A DNA stretch of 5,921 bases from an uncultured Allomuricauda sp. (GTDB lineage: Bacteria > Bacteroidota > Bacteroidia > Flavobacteriales > Flavobacteriaceae). A program made the translations under genes and the position numbers. The stretch covers positions 1-5,921 of the forward strand of contig CALDPL010000175.1 in NCBI GenBank assembly GCA_937911965.1, given 5' to 3'. Positions 5,131 through 5,921 of this stretch are shown one piece after another; position 1 is the stretch's first letter, and every line of letters starts with the position of its first letter. Under the pieces are notes generated by a model. That model did no database searches, was not told where the DNA came from, and was given only the letters and a program-made list of their open reading frames with translations.

Positions 5131-5921
5131 CTAGCTGAATTTTTTATCGATATCCCCATCGGGAATAATGGTATAGGTTATTTTTTGGAACGGGCTCAAG
5201 GCAGGTTCCTTACATGCAAAAAGCTTGTTCAAAAGGGCCAACTGGGACTCTTGGTCCAAGACCTCCCCGCTCTTGATCGCCAGATTTCTGGCAAGGATCT
5301 TGGCCAGGAGCTCGGCCTGGGAGATGTTCCCTTCGCCATAGCCGTCCCTATAGTCCGCCAATAAATGATCCAATACCTTCCCGATCCCACTTTCCGGAAT
5401 CAACAGCGGCACCCCGGTCAACTTCAGGGTCTCCCCTTCCCAACCTCCGAAGGCAAAGCCCACATTGGTCAAGGGTTCGGAGAGTTCCTTCAAAAGGTCG
5501 AGGTCCCCTTTGTTGAATTCCAACTCCAAAGGAAACAATAATTGTTGGCTCAGGCCCTGCTTGACGGTAATTTCCCCCAAAAACTTTTCAAAGAGGACCC
5601 TTTGGTGCGCCCGCCTCTGATGAATGACCAACATTCCCGATTTCACGGTGCCCACCACATACTTTCGACCCAGTTGAAGGGTGGTGGCCCAGGGTTCCCC
5701 CATTTGGTCATCCGAATACAGATCGCCCTGGATCTCCGTATGGGATTCGACCAGAAGGCTGCTGAAGCCCTTGGTATCGGTTTCCATCAGGCCTTCATGG
5801 AGTTTTTCCCAACCCCTTGTGTCCACCTTTTGAAATTTGCCCCCGGACCCGCTTCCACCACCAAAGGGATTGAACCCCGCATCCACGGTGACCTTGGGCA
5901 GGACCACGCCTTTATCCCGAT
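5131..5921 (-). CDS. mutL: DNA mismatch repair protein MutL, C-terminal part (runs off right edge)
   Basis: The last 262 or so codons are present, open to the window edge and ending in TAG at 5131-5133. The fragment begins in the inter-domain linker (LPKVTVDAGFNPFGGGSGSGG), typical of Bacteroidota MutL. The C-terminal dimerisation domain follows, with MLVIHQRRAHQRVLFEKF at about 5584-5634 and a final FACKEPALSPFQK region. The N-terminal GHKL ATPase domain lies outside the window. MutL couples mismatch recognition by MutS to strand removal. The sites that form the nicking centre in endonuclease-type MutL are degenerate: HQRRAHQR stands where DQHA-x2-E is expected, and SPFQK where CPHGRP is expected. 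This copy may therefore not nick DNA. The GTG at 5905-5907 is internal, not the start. Confidence 0.88.
   Translation of the reverse strand, partial: RDKGVVLPKVTVDAGFNPFGGGSGSGGKFQKVDTRGWEKLHEGLMETDTKGFSSLLVESHTEIQGDLYSDDQMGEPWATTLQLGRKYVVGTVKSGMLVIHQRRAHQRVLFEKFLGEITVKQGLSQQLLFPLELEFNKGDLDLLKELSEPLTNVGFAFGGWEGETLKLTGVPLLIPESGIGKVLDHLLADYRDGYGEGNISQAELLAKILARNLAIKSGEVLDQESQLALLNKLFACKEPALSPFQKITYTIIPDGDIDKKFS

Noticed and set aside
5839..5862. Gly/Ser-rich stretch in MutL suggesting an engineered linker
   Set aside because: It falls in the natural variable linker between the MutL ATPase and dimerisation domains, and is flanked by normal MutL sequence.
1..5921. CRISPR array, tRNA, insertion sequence or defence island
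   Set aside because: I saw no regularly spaced repeats, tRNA-like folds, transposase motifs or defence-family genes. The window is almost wholly explained by the listed genes.

Overview
The window joins two unlike pieces of DNA. Bases 1 to about 970 are GC-rich (I count 40 G/C of 60 at 61-120). They carry most of a TelA-family 'toxic anion resistance' gene on the minus strand, whose protein resembles Alphaproteobacteria, probably Sphingomonadales. From about 970 to the right edge the DNA is less GC-rich (27 of 60 at 4021-4080), and its gene content and order look like Bacteroidota, most likely Flavobacteriaceae. Taxon calls rest on remembered protein families and synteny, not on a search.

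Layout. An 18-base perfect palindrome sits at the left edge, then telA (minus, 5' end missing). At about 970 telA stops being recognisable, and the last 56 codons of a wbqC-like gene (plus, 5' end missing) begin. A small DUF6122 membrane-protein gene follows, overlapping the wbqC stop by 8 bases. Converging on these from the right is a tight minus-strand row of five genes: mutL (C-terminal part only, running off the right edge), a rhomboid protease, a second rhomboid protease with a C-terminal extension, and two tandem membrane-anchored endonuclease/exonuclease/phosphatase (EEP) family genes. The gaps along this row are 0, 3, 3 and 19 bases, which suggests one transcript. The last EEP gene and the DUF6122 gene overlap tail to tail by 12 bases. 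From about 970 rightwards there is essentially no non-coding DNA, so any promoter for the row lies beyond the window.

How the genes relate. MutL acts in DNA mismatch repair, the rhomboids cut membrane proteins within the membrane, and the EEP proteins are predicted membrane-tethered metal-dependent hydrolases. No single pathway clearly unites them; I see them as a conserved housekeeping neighbourhood. The main caution is the join at about 970. telA and wbqC lose their N-terminal coding parts at the same point on opposite strands, as expected of a chimeric assembly or clone rather than a natural fusion. I did not find a convincing new defence or mobile system. The points most worth following are the chimeric join, the degenerate MutL endonuclease motifs, the paired EEP paralogs with a 29-base exact repeat, and a possible metal-binding pattern in DUF6122.
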